NCBI GenBank assembly: GCA_021018995.1
Contig: CM037587.1
Span: 66,855,604 to 66,919,603 of the forward strand
Length of the DNA: 64,000 bases
Source: Chloranthus sessilifolius
Lineage: Eukaryota; Streptophyta; Magnoliopsida; Chloranthales; Chloranthaceae
Reading direction: 5' to 3'
A program made the position numbers and the translations under genes. The notes beneath the pieces were generated by a model. The model did not search any database, was not told the DNA's origin, and saw nothing but the letters and a program-made list of their open reading frames with translations. How positions within the stretch are numbered: the first letter of the stretch is position 1; each line of letters opens with the position of its first letter. Below, one piece after another: positions 27,340 to 39,201 of this stretch.

Positions 27340-27645
27340 CACTATTATAGAGGAGCGATGTCGCTTCCACAAGGGGAGCGATATCGTTGCCTCAGAGGAA
27401 TGATATCGCTTCCATAGAGGGGTGTCAGTGCTCATATAGCAGGGTGTCAGAGCTCCTGTAGAGGGGTGCCAACGCTCCTATAGAGGTGTGTCAGAGTGTC
27501 AACGCTCCTATAGAGGTGTGTCGGTGTGTCAGCACTCCTATAGAGGTGTGTCGAAGTGTTGGTGCCCGTGCTCCCATATAGGGTGTTGGTGCTCCTATAG
27601 AGGGGTATCAATGCTCATATAGAGGGGTCTCTGCACTTATAGGAG
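27340..27645. repeat. Minisatellite, about 30-bp units
   Basis: Tandem imperfect units of the form GTGTCAACGCTCCTATAGAGG with length variation of roughly 20-35 bp. The first units carry a variant (GAGCGATATCGTTGCCTC). About a dozen units by eye. Confidence 0.65.
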
Positions 27646-27879
27646 CTCCACATTTTTTAGTAAAATGGACTATTTGATGGTATGCTCGTGATATCAAGAT
27701 TAATCATGTAGAAGATCAAGATGAAAAAATGATCTCCATCATGAGATTCAAAGTAGTCAATGATGTTAAAGCGTTTAGAATTGTTGGAGACAATAAGCTT
27801 GGTTTTATCACCTTTTATAGAACTTGGGGGCATTTTTGACATTTTATGATTGGGGGCATGGTTCAAACTTTCAGCCAAT

Positions 27880-28150
27880 AATTCAAATTATTGGCCGAAT
27901 TCTATCGGTTTCGCTCGGCACCGAAATAATAATTTAAATTATCGTTTCAATCAGGCAAAATTATTGGAAGTTCAAATTATTGGCCAATAATTTGCTAAAC
28001 ACCAAATTATCGGCCGATAATTTCAAGACCATTTTTAGAGTCTTTTGAAAGAAAAAGTAAAAATAAAAATAAAAAATTGGCATTGAAATTTCGGCCAGCC
28101 CTAAAAATTTTGGTCAAATTTTCGGTTTGGGTCATGCCCGAAACCGATAC
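27880..28150. repeat. GGCCGAAAT/TTGGCCAATAATT-iterated repeat
   Basis: Dyad-rich phrases ATTATTGGCCAATAATT, ATTATCGGCCGATAATT, AATTTCGGCC and AATTTTCGG. It is placed inside the right arm of the surrounding foldback element, so it inserted later. Similar in style to the TTTCGG island in AARE intron 2. Confidence 0.45.
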
Positions 28151-28479
28151 TAAAATTGATATTTTGATCTTTGATTTGGGGTACTGGCTTAGCTTCAAGC
28201 TGGTCGGTTATGGAAAAGGTGAAACTAAAGTTTCACTACTAGAAAAGGTGAAACTATCATGGTTGATGCTGAAAATTTTCCTTAAATAAAGGTGTACAAA
28301 CAAAAGTTAAAGAGAATAGTGGAGAAAATATAAATACAAAAAAATATTAAGATATCAATAATCACATATAAATTATAAATAATTAAAATAAATTATAAAT
28401 AAATTAAAAAATACATGTAATGAATAAAAAAATTATACATATTATAAAAAAAAAGTTAACAATTCATTAAAAAATACAT

Positions 28480-29600
28480 GTAGGAAATAGGTTCCATTAT
28501 TTATTATATTTTACTCTCATTTCTATAAGGGCAGGGTGTGTTTTATTTAAATCTAAATTACCATTAATATCCATATTTTAAAATAATCAAAGGTAAGATA
28601 TAACATATTAAGTACCGAAAAATAAAGTTGTAATATTTTTCTATGTTTCAAAAAAAATTCTTCTAATTTTTAACTATTTCCAATCGTCAATTTTTGTTTA
28701 CCCTAGTTCTCTAATTGTGTCATTTACAGATACACATAAGGGTAAATTGATGTCCAACATGTTAAATATTAAACTCCATCGAGTTGAACAATTTAATATT
28801 AATTTTTATTTGAATTTATCTATCTTTATAAATTTTTTGAATTATTATAATTTAGACGGGTGACGATTTTATTAAATTTTATAAATACTCTAATATTATT
28901 AATCATGTCTTTAAAACATTTTAGCCTATCATTTATGATTAATGCTAATACATGCGTTCGATAAGGCACATAAAATATTTTCTTTAAAATAGGTACTGAA
29001 CCTATATCCCTTAAATAGTTGTTTAATAGTAAATCAATGGCGGCTTTATTACTCGAAGCAACATTAAAACTTATTAATATATTTTTAATATATTATTAAC
29101 AGCATTAACTATATTAACACCTGAATGTAGGGCTCGAAGCGTGGAAAAGAAATAACATGCTTATTTAAAGACCAATTACTCTCAAGAAAATATGTGTTAC
29201 ACACATGTAGAGTTTCCCGGTGACGGCCATATGTTCGAAGTCAAACATACGCCACCAAGAATTGTCTTAAAATTTTGAAGTAAAAGAGATTGTTGCTCTT
29301 TAACTCTCGGTTTATTGTTGTCCTACTAAGCGGTTTAAAAAGTGGAGTAAAACCTTTTCTAATTCATTTAGTAAAAAAATTATTTTCTACCCAAACAAAG
29401 GGCGCTTCTTTATGAATAAAAAATTTAACAGTTTCAACCCGGGCTCTAACGAGGTCATAAGGCCATTAAGTAACTTAGAGTCCCATTGAATAAATTATTG
29501 CATCCCTTACATTTTGCTTTTTTGAAGCACTTCGTCAAAATAATTTCATGCCTCATTTCTCCATTTTTTGGAAGTTTCAAAATTGATTGAGGTTTGAGAG
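28480..29600 (-). pseudogene. Decayed hAT-like transposase
   Basis: On the minus strand, 29,590-29,480 reads SKKW...YFDEVLQK...AKCKGCNNLFNGTLSYL, compatible with a BED-type zinc finger. About 28,790-28,745 reads STRWSLIFNMLDI, which resembles the hAT phrase TRWNSTYxML. Stops and frameshifts are everywhere in between. No dimerisation domain could be confirmed. Tentative. Confidence 0.4.
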
Positions 29601-30379
29601 GCCATGGGTTGATCATTCACCACATTTGTAGGAGGTGATGAATGTATGGTTAATAATCCTTGACAACAACAGTCCTAATATGGCATAAATATTTTCAAAT
29701 TACAATTCACATGCATCAGCAACTACAGTTTGAAAACTACGACAAAATAAAGCAATGATGATTTAAAAACTATATACAAAACAGTGGTTTTGAGGGTGCA
29801 CTAAACAGTGGTCCAGAATAAGATGCATAAAGATGAAACATGAACCACACAATAAGCGCAAACACTCCCAAACCTTAATGGTGCATTGCCCTCATTGCAC
29901 AAAACAATAAGCAATGAAAACAGCAAGAGGGCAAACTGAAAAGTTATAAAATACAATACATGCACAATCTAAGCACACACAAACTAAACTAATCAAAACT
30001 AAAAGAAATTTCACGAAGTTACCCTGAAAGCGTGAAAAGCGTCGATTGTGGCCACAAGATGCGAAGAGTCGAGCCCTCGTGTTGAATTTATAGGCGTAAG
30101 AAGGCAGAATGCGAATCAGCAATCGACATGGCACGACGGAAAGTGAAGCAATGGCGTAAATGTACGCATAATCACTACGTCAAAATGATAAGAAAACCAC
30201 TTTTGCAATATAAAAAAGAACCACTGCCCAAGCAGTGGTGTAATAATTCACTCCCAAAATCCATTGTTTATTAAGTTAAAATAGTGGTTTAATTTCTAAC
30301 TATCATATCACGTGCACTCCTTCCTATTGTCACGTGCAAAATTATCGGGCAACTCTTTTCTATTTATTTGGCAACTCTT

Positions 30380-31458
30380 TTCTCTCACCCCATCTAACAA
30401 AACTACTGGCTCCTCCTCTCTCTTGCCCCATCGCCCTCTCACTCCATCTTCCTCTTCGAAACCCTAGCCTCCGGGATCTGTGGTGAAGGTTGGAGACGAT
30501 GTTGAAGCGATTTCTAAATTTCCGTTCAGATCACCTTCCTAGCTGATCAAATTCAAATTGGCTCAAAAGATGATAGCCTAACTCTCTAGATTCAGGTCAT
30601 CTCCGTCCTCGTCAAACCCTAACTCTCCAGATTCAGGTCATCTCCCTCCTCCTCAAACCCTAAATATCCAGATTAAGAGTCTTCTAAAATAAATTTTGCA
30701 CCTCCTTCTTAGATAGCCTGAAAGTTCTCCGACAACTGTGCACCTTCTTCGATAGCCTGAAAGGGAGCTGGTTTATCTGCAAGATTCTGCAGAGGCTCCG
30801 TCATCTTGGCTTCTCAGCCGTCGGATCTATCAAGATCAAGCATTTTCTATCTTGTTGCATCGCGTTCATGCTCTTCTTCATTGCTGGTCGTACAACTTCA
30901 TTCATGGGATGGAGTTCGAATGTGTCCACCACCCTCAGAGAATTTTCAATTCCGAGGTACGTAATGTTGTTTTCTTTCTTGTTTTGATGAAATGGTTTTT
31001 CTGCGAAATCATTTACGATCTTATGGAATTTAGATATTTCAGATAGAGATTGTTTTTTATTTGTGAAAGGAATTTCGATTTATAAACCATAGATTAGATC
31101 TGGTGTTTTTTTTTTTGGTTTGTAATTTTAGTTATCCATTGAGTAGATTAAATTTGTATTAATAGTTCTATTTGATTTCCTTAATTTACTATCCCTAATT
31201 AAGTTCCCTCGATTAATTCTAAGTTTTGTAGATTCGGTCTGTTAGAGTTTATATCAATTGTGGAATTTTTTTCTTTCTTCCTTTTTCTCTTTTTGCTAAT
31301 TTTGGTGAAAAGGAAAACGAAATGAAATAAAAGGAATGAGTCAGAATCCTAGTAACTCGTTATGAGTCGGAATCCTAGTAACTTGTTATGTGTGGCCTTT
31401 TTTATTGTTCTCGTCCAACTTTTCGCTATTTTTATAATAAACTTATGAGCACTCACCG

Positions 31459-31517
<59 letters not shown>

Positions 31518-32510
31518 CTCCTCAATCTTAATCTCGCTTTGCAGTAAGTCTTTATTGGTCTTCCCCTTCATGTTCCTTTCCTTTCCCTATCTATACTATA
31601 TATAATGGATAGGCAGGTGTGGTTTTGCCAAAGCCTAGTTAACTATTTTAGGTTGTAACTTTTTCTCTAGGAACAGAAGTTACAATATTGACACAATTAC
31701 ATTTAATGTGAAATTACTCTAAAGCCCTTCCCTAGCATTGATAAAGAGGCTCTATGGGAATCCTTGAAAAATTAAAAATTACCTTTCATATTAAGAAAGT
31801 ATAGAGAGCTTAGGCCTATTACTAAAATGTAACTCAACCACCTCTATATGCACAAGCCTCAAGTCCTCATTATTAGGACTTGAACATGACAAGCCACCAC
31901 GTCAATGGGCCTTGAGACAAAAACATTTGTTGATTTGATAATCATACCCATCCAACCAATGATCTTTTACATGTCAAATATCTGTCATCTTTGAACTGTC
32001 TACTGGTAGCTGCTCTATGATAGTCAACATTACCTGCTTGGGGTGATTTATAGGATTTTTCTATCTACTTATTGCCTGCCATGTGTGGTGATGTGGATCG
32101 ATGCCTTGGTTCTTGGCCCCATACTCACAATTTTTAGTATATATTGGATGTTCAACTATTTTCTAAATGGGAAAATATTTTCATTTCATATGTTGTGTTG
32201 GCTGTTAATTGTGTTGCATGTGTTGTGTTTGAATGCATCATGCACACCATTCACGTGTTCAAATGCATCATGCACCACTTAGTTTCTTTTTTCCATAGGG
32301 CATGTTGGCATTGCACCATCAAATAGGACTTGCATCCATTGCATACATTTCATAGTCGTGTTTTGTGTAGTATAGCACGCTATAGTCTCATGTCTTTCCT
32401 GTCTGTGAACTATGTTTGACCATCACACATGCCTTTTACTGGCATCTATAATGTGAAAAGTTGATAATATGATCATGGGTCTTAACTTTTTATGGTTTGT
32501 TTTTGTGCAA
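30380..32510. other. Left body of the composite element: UTR-like leader, short tandem repeat, AT-rich DNA
   Basis: 30,410-30,500 looks like a plant 5' UTR (pyrimidine-rich with CGAAACCCTAGCC). A unit of about 43 bp containing AGATTCAGGTCATCTCC and CAAACCCTAA is repeated at 30,587-30,670. A (TA)n tract lies at 31,461-31,515. The short open frames at 30,852-31,046 and 32,043-32,282 are not recognised. Confidence 0.35.
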
Positions 32511-33955
32511 TGGTAACCATGAGCGTGATTGGCCTAGAACAGGATCCTTCTATAACACTATGGATTCAGGTGGGGAATGTGGCGTACTAACTGAGACCAT
32601 GTTCTATGTTCCAACTGAAAACAGAGCTAAGTTTTGGTAACCTCTTCTAGCTAGTCCAAAGCCAATATCATTTTAATTTCTATTTGTTTCTTTTAAAATT
32701 TTGATGTAGAAGTGTCTGCCTGCATAAATATAAAGCAAAATACAAAATATAATAGGATGAACTATAATTTGTTGCTTTCTATGCTCATCGATCTTGACAG
32801 TTCAATCAATAGGTCACCTCTTGTATGGAGCATAAACTGAAAGCTGGACTGTTAATGAAGTTATAGGCACTGGTCCAAAAAAATGTCCACTGATCGGGTA
32901 GCGTCCGATTATTGTGATTTTTGGGCCATACTCCCTCCTAGAGGTGTTCACTGATTGGATGATAGCAATTGATGAGCACCTTTGCTGCTCAGTGGACAGA
33001 GAAGGCATGCACTGCCAACTTTCGCAGTGTGAACTTCCAATTACCAAAGTATAGTCTCTGAGAAGTTGAAACACATATCAAATGGACTAGCCAATGAGCC
33101 AGTGGATCTCACCACGAGGAATACTAGTTGCCTTCTGCATTGCAATATGATGTAATTTTAATTGTATAGTCTTATATGCCTCATACTTTATCGGTGAACG
33201 GTTTGCCACCAATTTAGGTCTAGTTCAGCAAATTAAGTGAATTGCAGTTTATATCCATGCATATATAGAATGTAAGTGGTTTACACAATAAAAAAACCTT
33301 ATGTGTAAACATTCCTATGTATAATACTTTAGCCAACAATTGACTCCCTACCCTACATCTCCTTCACTCTCCCCCAATGTAGGGCAACATATTTCTTCTA
33401 TTATTTAATTCTTAAGAATTACTTGCATAGCAACTACAATTTTTTTTTTTAATTCCGTGGTCTATTTATGAGGAGAATTGAACTAGCAAACTGATTTGGT
33501 GAACTAAAGTGAATTGTATTATCCTACCCTAAATGAAATGGGTTTGCTTGACAATGGCCAACTGTGATTCACAAACTCGAATTTTCCAACCATCAGAACC
33601 AGAAAACCAAGTAACATAGCTTGTAATCATGTCAACACCTTTATAGGTATTCTATAGATTATGGCATGTTTCGTTTTTGCATAGCAGACAATGAACACGC
33701 TGGAGAGAGGGTTCTGAACAATACAGATTCATTGAGCAATGCCTTGCATCAGCAGATAGGCAAAAACAACCATGACTTATATTTTCTGCCCATCATGTTT
33801 TAGGCTATACCTCTAACAACTGGTCTGCTTTAGATGGCACTTTTGGAGAACCTATGGGAAGAGAGAGCTTGCATAGGCTTTGGCAAAAGTATAAGGTGGA
33901 CATTGCATTCTACGGTCATGTCCACAACTATGAAAGGATGTGCCCTAACTACCAG
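32511..33955 (+). pseudogene. Purple acid phosphatase gene fragment (two exons)
   Basis: Exon 32,511-32,636: GNHERDWPRTGSFYNTMDSG through YVPTENRAKFW. Exon 33,647-33,955: YSIDYGMFRFCIADNEH, EQYRFIEQCLASADRQKQP, LDGTFGEPMGRESLHRLWQK, DIAFYGHVHNYERMCPNYQ. GNHE and GHVHNYER are metal-ligand motifs of plant purple acid phosphatases. Defects: the first acceptor is GCAA instead of GCAG; one base is missing after EHA (33,697-33,705), needed to reach WREGSEQY; the Trp codon of QPWLIF is TGA (about 33,770). N- and C-terminal exons are absent. It retains the intron, so it is a DNA-level copy and not a processed pseudogene. Confidence 0.8.
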
Positions 33956-34508
33956 GTATAACTGCATTCGAGCAATTATCTAAATTTTTAGTTGTCATCT
34001 TGCATACAGAGAAACTAGTTTACGTGCTCCATGCATGCACCAAGAAGATATCTTCATATATAACATACCCAATTAGACACATTGAGTACATATGAATTCA
34101 TGTGATGTTTTAATACTGATAACATCTGAGATTTATATTGCAAATGTCTATATCATGCACTGACGAAATAGATTCTCTTTTAAGGTTTCTAAAAAAAACT
34201 ACAGTTATAAATAGTTACAAATTATTAATTATCTAATTTCTCATGGAATCTGAGCTTAGGATGGTTTAATAAATACCTTTTCTTGAATATTTCTCTAGCT
34301 TTCTTTTTGTTCAAAGGATCAGGAAAACACTATCCACATGATTTACCCATGCCCATGCACAATTTGTCTCTCAACCAATTTACACCAGTAAATAGAGATC
34401 CGATTCTAATCTCTTTATTAAATGCGTAGAATAATTTTCTCGTTTTAGCAAATTTGTCACTAGTTTGTAATAATTAAAATTCTCATAATAAGGAAGAGCT
34501 CTGTTTCT

Positions 34509-37093
34509 CAATGTGTAATATCCTAAAAAATTTAACGTTTAACTTTGACCTCGTGAACCGTGCCCGATTAGTCATAGGGTTGACCAAGTGATGGTCAAAC
34601 AATGCACTTATAAAGTGATGAACCAATGTGAGGTCAATACGACTTAAGAGTAGTGTATAGTGTGAGTTAGTGGTCACATACACCTATCTCTGGTGTATGT
34701 GTTTAACACACAAGCAAGAGAGTGAATATAAGGGTTTAATAACCCTATTTCCCTTTTGTTTTGGGCTATTGAAGAGAGAGTTAAGAAGAGAGAGAGAGAA
34801 GTAAAGAGGAGTTATGAAGGCTAGAGGTTAATGCAAATCAAGAAGAGGAGTTAGCATTGATTGCTGGATTCAACACGTTAGGATCGTTGAAACGAAAAGC
34901 TGGAGCCCTAGCCATTCCAACCTAGATCTTGATCAATTTGAGGATTGATTGAAGGTGAGCTTTAAATTAATGTTAATGCACAGGTTGTAGATGATTAAAT
35001 TTGGTCGAATGTACTTAAAAGAGTAGATTAAAGGCATAGAAAAGAAAGGGGAAAAGATTTGGAAGAACAGCCAGAAAGGGGGCTGAATCAGACCAAATCG
35101 ATCAATCAAAATTAGGATTCGATTAATCGATTTTGGTCTGGAAGTTGAAAAGTCAGGTAAGCCCGATTTCGATTAATCGAATTTGATTTCGATTAATTGA
35201 TTTAGATGTTCGATTAATTGATTTGGAAATCGACTAATCGACTGGGTACCTCCAGTGGCTGGAGAAACATGACCTGAGGAAATCGACTAATCGAGTTGAG
35301 AAATAGATTAATCGACTTTGGATTTCGATTAATCGATTTGGAATCGACTAATCGATTTCGGATTTTCGACCACTCGATTTGAGAATCGACCTTATTAGGT
35401 TAGAGACTTCGATTAATCGATTTGGGATCAATTAATTGAATTTGAATCTCGATTAATCGATTTTGGGAATCGATTAATCGATTTGGGTTTCGATTAATTG
35501 ATTAATCGAATTGTGTTTTGATTAATCAATTTTGGGAATCGATTAATCAACTTTGGCAATTTTACCTAACTTTATAGTTTTACTTTGAGATTTATGGAGG
35601 GTCTAGGACCTTCTTCATTATATGTTTAGTGATGTATTGCATGTGTTATGATGTACCATAGGTGGTACGTGTGAAAGCGAGCACAAGGAGCCGCGTGGGA
35701 ACTTGATGCTTGGACCTTCAGAGAATTGAGGTAGGGAACACCTTGAACATGTATTTTAATTTCAAGAGTATGTATGTAGTGATATAATTATCAGATTTGA
35801 AGTTGTTTTAATCATGAAAAGTTTTGTGAAAATGGGTGTGTGTATAACACCAAGAATATGAAAAAGGCATTTGTGTGATGCAAGTGATTAAGATCAAGTA
35901 ATCTAATAAGAATAAGACATCCCCAGGGGATGAGAAGGTAAATAAGGCATCAAGTGTGATGCGAGTATGATATACATCCCAGGGATGTATATGTGATTGA
36001 ATAATTACTGTTGAGGCATAACTGATATAAGATAGCACTTTACACGGTGAATAACTATATGTAAAGCACATGCTATTTTTGTTATTTAAGGTTTGTTTAA
36101 AATATCCCACCGACGTGGCGGGATACCCACGACTAACACGGCAGGATATTCGTGACCGGTACGGCGGCCAATCCATACACCAGTACGGAGGTTTATCCGT
36201 AACAGTAAGCACATCCCAGGGATGTTGAGTGATATTTAACCCCGCCGCCTAGTGAGAAAGGGGCTTGGGTAGTATTCCGAGGGAATACATTAATTACAAC
36301 TGTCTATTTAGGCGACGATGGTGGGTATTGCATCGGGGCTCGATGCTATATTACTCGGAAATTACTTAAGTTAAGGATTTAAGTTTTACTTTAGGCATGT
36401 TTAGTGTCATTCATGATAAATCAACAGTAAAGTAAGACATGCTAATTACCAGTAAACTTGAATGCAAATTATCAGCTTTTAAAACCGTTTTCTAGCAAAT
36501 GCATAGACACATCATGCTTAGAATATCATGGAATATATGTGAGTTTTAACTTATATGTTCATTGTGTTTGTTCCCTATTGAGCTAGGATGTAGCTCACTC
36601 CTTTTGACTATACGTCGCAGGTCCATTGATTGCGGCAGCTGAGGCTTCGGGAGACGTAGATCCGGGTGATTCGGATTACGTGCCTGGAGACGAGTTGGAG
36701 CCTCCTCCCGAGGACTTCTTCTAGGAGACCCTGCTGTGTACTTTGACAGAGAGTAGTTTTGAGAGCTAATTGTACGGCTTGGTATGTCAAGCCCTTATTT
36801 TTGATAAACATGTAACTAGATTGGATTATTCTTTTGGCGAACCATCTGGGGTGATCAGTTTATCACCGATGGTTCGGGTCGGTTCTCTGTTCATGCAGTG
36901 GCATGAAGGTAGAACTGTCTTTTGCATATGCTAGTTGGGCATATTAACTTTTCTGCTTTACGAAAGTATTTACTTTATTTAATTATCATTGCTTATTATA
37001 CCAATGTTCCGTGCATAGTTTTGGGGCACGGTTTAGAGGATCGTGCTGATGGCACGGATTTCGGGGTGCCAAAATTCGGGCTGTCACACAATG
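34509..37093 (+). mobile_element. Solo Gypsy LTR with CAATG target duplication
   Basis: LTR 34,514-37,088, starting TGTAATATCC and ending GGGCTGTCACA. It is bounded by perfect 5-bp direct repeats CAATG (34,509-34,513 and 37,089-37,093). It shares end sequence and internal blocks with the full element at 40,240-53,564: the TCGATTAATCGA array (35,095-35,560), GC-rich tandem units GACGTGGCGGGATACCC and variants (36,112-36,200), and GAGCTAGGATGTAGCTC (36,580). It is clearly diverged from that element. A solo LTR indicates LTR-LTR recombination removed the body. Confidence 0.9.
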
Positions 37094-38690
37094 TGCTCAG
37101 ATGCAAACTAGGACCTTTGTTTCAGAAAACTGTACTGAGTTAATCAAAGAACCAATTTCTCCATCGAAACTCATAAGTGAAAGTTCAAATTATCGATTTC
37201 ACAACAATTCTCAAAAGGAAAACAACAAAGAAATGGAAATTTCAAGCTACTATAAATTTGCCAAATAATTCATAGGCTATAGGAACAGCCAAGTTTCTAA
37301 GTTTTATATTTTTTCTTCTTAGTGTTCTTTTTATCAGAAATGTTTGTTTCTTGTTGGATAGGAGAAATTCATATGATGTCTTTTTATTATACTTAAAGAC
37401 AACTTTGCCCCATGAACTAAGTCAAATGAAGAGCAAGTCTTAACTCGCTATTACTTTCCATTATCCAGTGGGGTACTCTATGATAATTCCTCAATATGGA
37501 GTTAGCGGCATAATAACATAACCCAATTTGCCATATAACATTGATTAAGGTTAGTTAGTAGGCGCTAGCCATCTAATCATGATCAGCTTGTTTAGCTATT
37601 CAAAAAAATAAGAGTAACACTTAAGTGGCTTCACGAATTATGATAATGCAAATTGGAAGTTACAAAATGTGCCTCAAAAGCTTTTGCACATGCATCCAGT
37701 TTGCACGTTGTACAAGGCACCTTGTCGGATATGACTACATGGCTAGGGGCACAAGAAAAATGAATATATTTGGATGCCTATGTATGTGGATAAACTGGAT
37801 ATAATTTGTCACACCATACAACATCTGATTGAACTTTAGATGTAAAAGATAGAAGCTTAAGTTGAAAAGAGAGGAAACTTCTGTATTGTAGAATATGGGA
37901 TTGAACTTTACACATAAACGATAGAAGTTTTAATTTGAAAAGAGAGGAAACATAGGTATTGTAGATTGTTCCAGGTTTTTCATGGTGATTAGTAAGCAAA
38001 CTCTTGAATTACCCTATGTAAACCCTATCAGTTGCATGCCCTACTTGTTAAGAGATAACTTACCTAATTAGCTGACATGTTATATGGTCCTGTATACCAA
38101 TTTCATTAATAACCGAGAGATTAGCTAATCTACACGCATCTATACGCATCTTAATGATCCATTTGGAGGCTTTTGGTTAGACGGCAAAATCATGCGATAG
38201 GATAATTTTTGGGCTCAATCCCATTTATGCAATACCTGCCATTTCACCATCTCAAATTAACGACCCATTTGGAAGCTTTTGATTGGACAACAAAGCTTAT
38301 GCAATAGGGTAATTTTTTTGCTTAATCCTATTATGCGATGCCTACCACTTTTCCATCTCAAACTGATAGAGTTATGAGCTGAGTCATCAAAACTTCAGAA
38401 AATATTGATTTGTTCATCTCTATATCGTTATTTTATTGGTTGTTGTGGTCATAATTGCATTTGAGATGGGGATGTGCTATTTCCCACATTGCTCGCAAGT
38501 ATTGGATAAGTTCATGGAGGACGATTTGCCCGATTTCCTATCAAAAGCTGAGTTTTTCGATGTCAAAGCTCCTAAAAATCCATGAAAGTCAATTTTGATA
38601 GAATGAAATGGCTAAAAGACTATTAGTAATAAATTTGATAGTGCCTTATGCCAGTGGTGAATTGTAGGGACTAGGAAATACTAATTTTCT
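37094..38690. other. Composite-element spacer, no gene recognised
   Basis: AT-rich. A direct repeat with TTGGACAACAAAGC-like and ATGCGAT(A)GG phrases occurs around 38,160-38,350 (two similar ~95-bp blocks starting CCATTTGGA). 38,450-38,590 has slightly exon-like codon use but no family match. Confidence 0.35.
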
Positions 38691-38711
38691 TGGGAATGTC
38701 AAATGTGCACA

Positions 38712-39201
38712 CTAACCTCTCTTAATTAATCAAGAGGATTGCTGAGGCAATTAAGAAGAAGGTTTGCAATGGCTTGCTATTAAAGGCAAGTCTCTTCATT
38801 TCTCTATTGCCACGTATCCGATATTTCAGCTGATGGGTTAGTTGTAATTTCTGGTTTTTTCATATTAGTGCTTTGAATTTAAGCTCTTTCGAACTCGTAC
38901 ATGGCTATTCTTTTGCAGTTTAACCAGATTGGGACCGTTACTGAATCCATTCAAGCAGCCCTTGACTCAAAAGCTGCTGGTTGGGGTGTGATGGCCGGCC
39001 ACCGTAGTGATGAGACAAAGGATAATTTTATCGTAGATCTCTCTGTTGGTCTAGCAAGCAGACAGGTTCGATAATTTTATATTTTCTTTCAAACTATTAT
39101 TTTTGTTGATACTATGGAGTTTTAACCTTTGTTTGCTGTCTCTACTTCAGATAAAGACAGGAGCTCCCTGCCGTAGTGAATGGCTTGCCAAATATAATTA
39201 G
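38712..39201 (+). pseudogene. Enolase gene fragment (three exons)
   Basis: Exon end 38,712-38,785: KRIAEAIKKKVCNGLLLK. Exon 38,919-39,065: [47 protein letters not shown]. Exon 39,151-39,201: IKTGAPCRSEWLAKYN then TAG. This is the C-terminal barrel segment of plant enolase. Defects: an in-frame TAA in the first piece (about 38,720), donor GC instead of GT at 38,786, conserved SHRSGETED changed to GHRSDETKD, and the final Gln codon CAG changed to TAG. Introns are retained. Same strand as the phosphatase fragment. Confidence 0.8.

Larger units (their letters stand above)
27021..28295. mobile_element. Nested foldback element carrying a minisatellite
   Basis: Outer arms: ACCACCATAGTTTCACCTTTT with CAGCTTGAAG at 27,040-27,115, inverted at 28,190-28,262. 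Inner arms: CCCCCAAGGTTTGTAAAAGG with TGATAAAACCA at about 27,136-27,165, inverted at 27,798-27,830. The arm core of the dispersed family is present at 27,255-27,300 and inverted at 27,680-27,760. Between them lies the minisatellite (27,340-27,645). A second repeat (27,862-28,150) is inserted in the right arm. No coding capacity. Confidence 0.55.

Noticed and set aside
29480-29600. BED zinc finger as an independent gene
   Set aside because: Stops in all frames; kept as part of a decayed hAT-like transposase.
30852-31046. Possible host gene first exon after a UTR-like leader
   Set aside because: No recognisable protein and no following exon; kept only as a note on the spacer.
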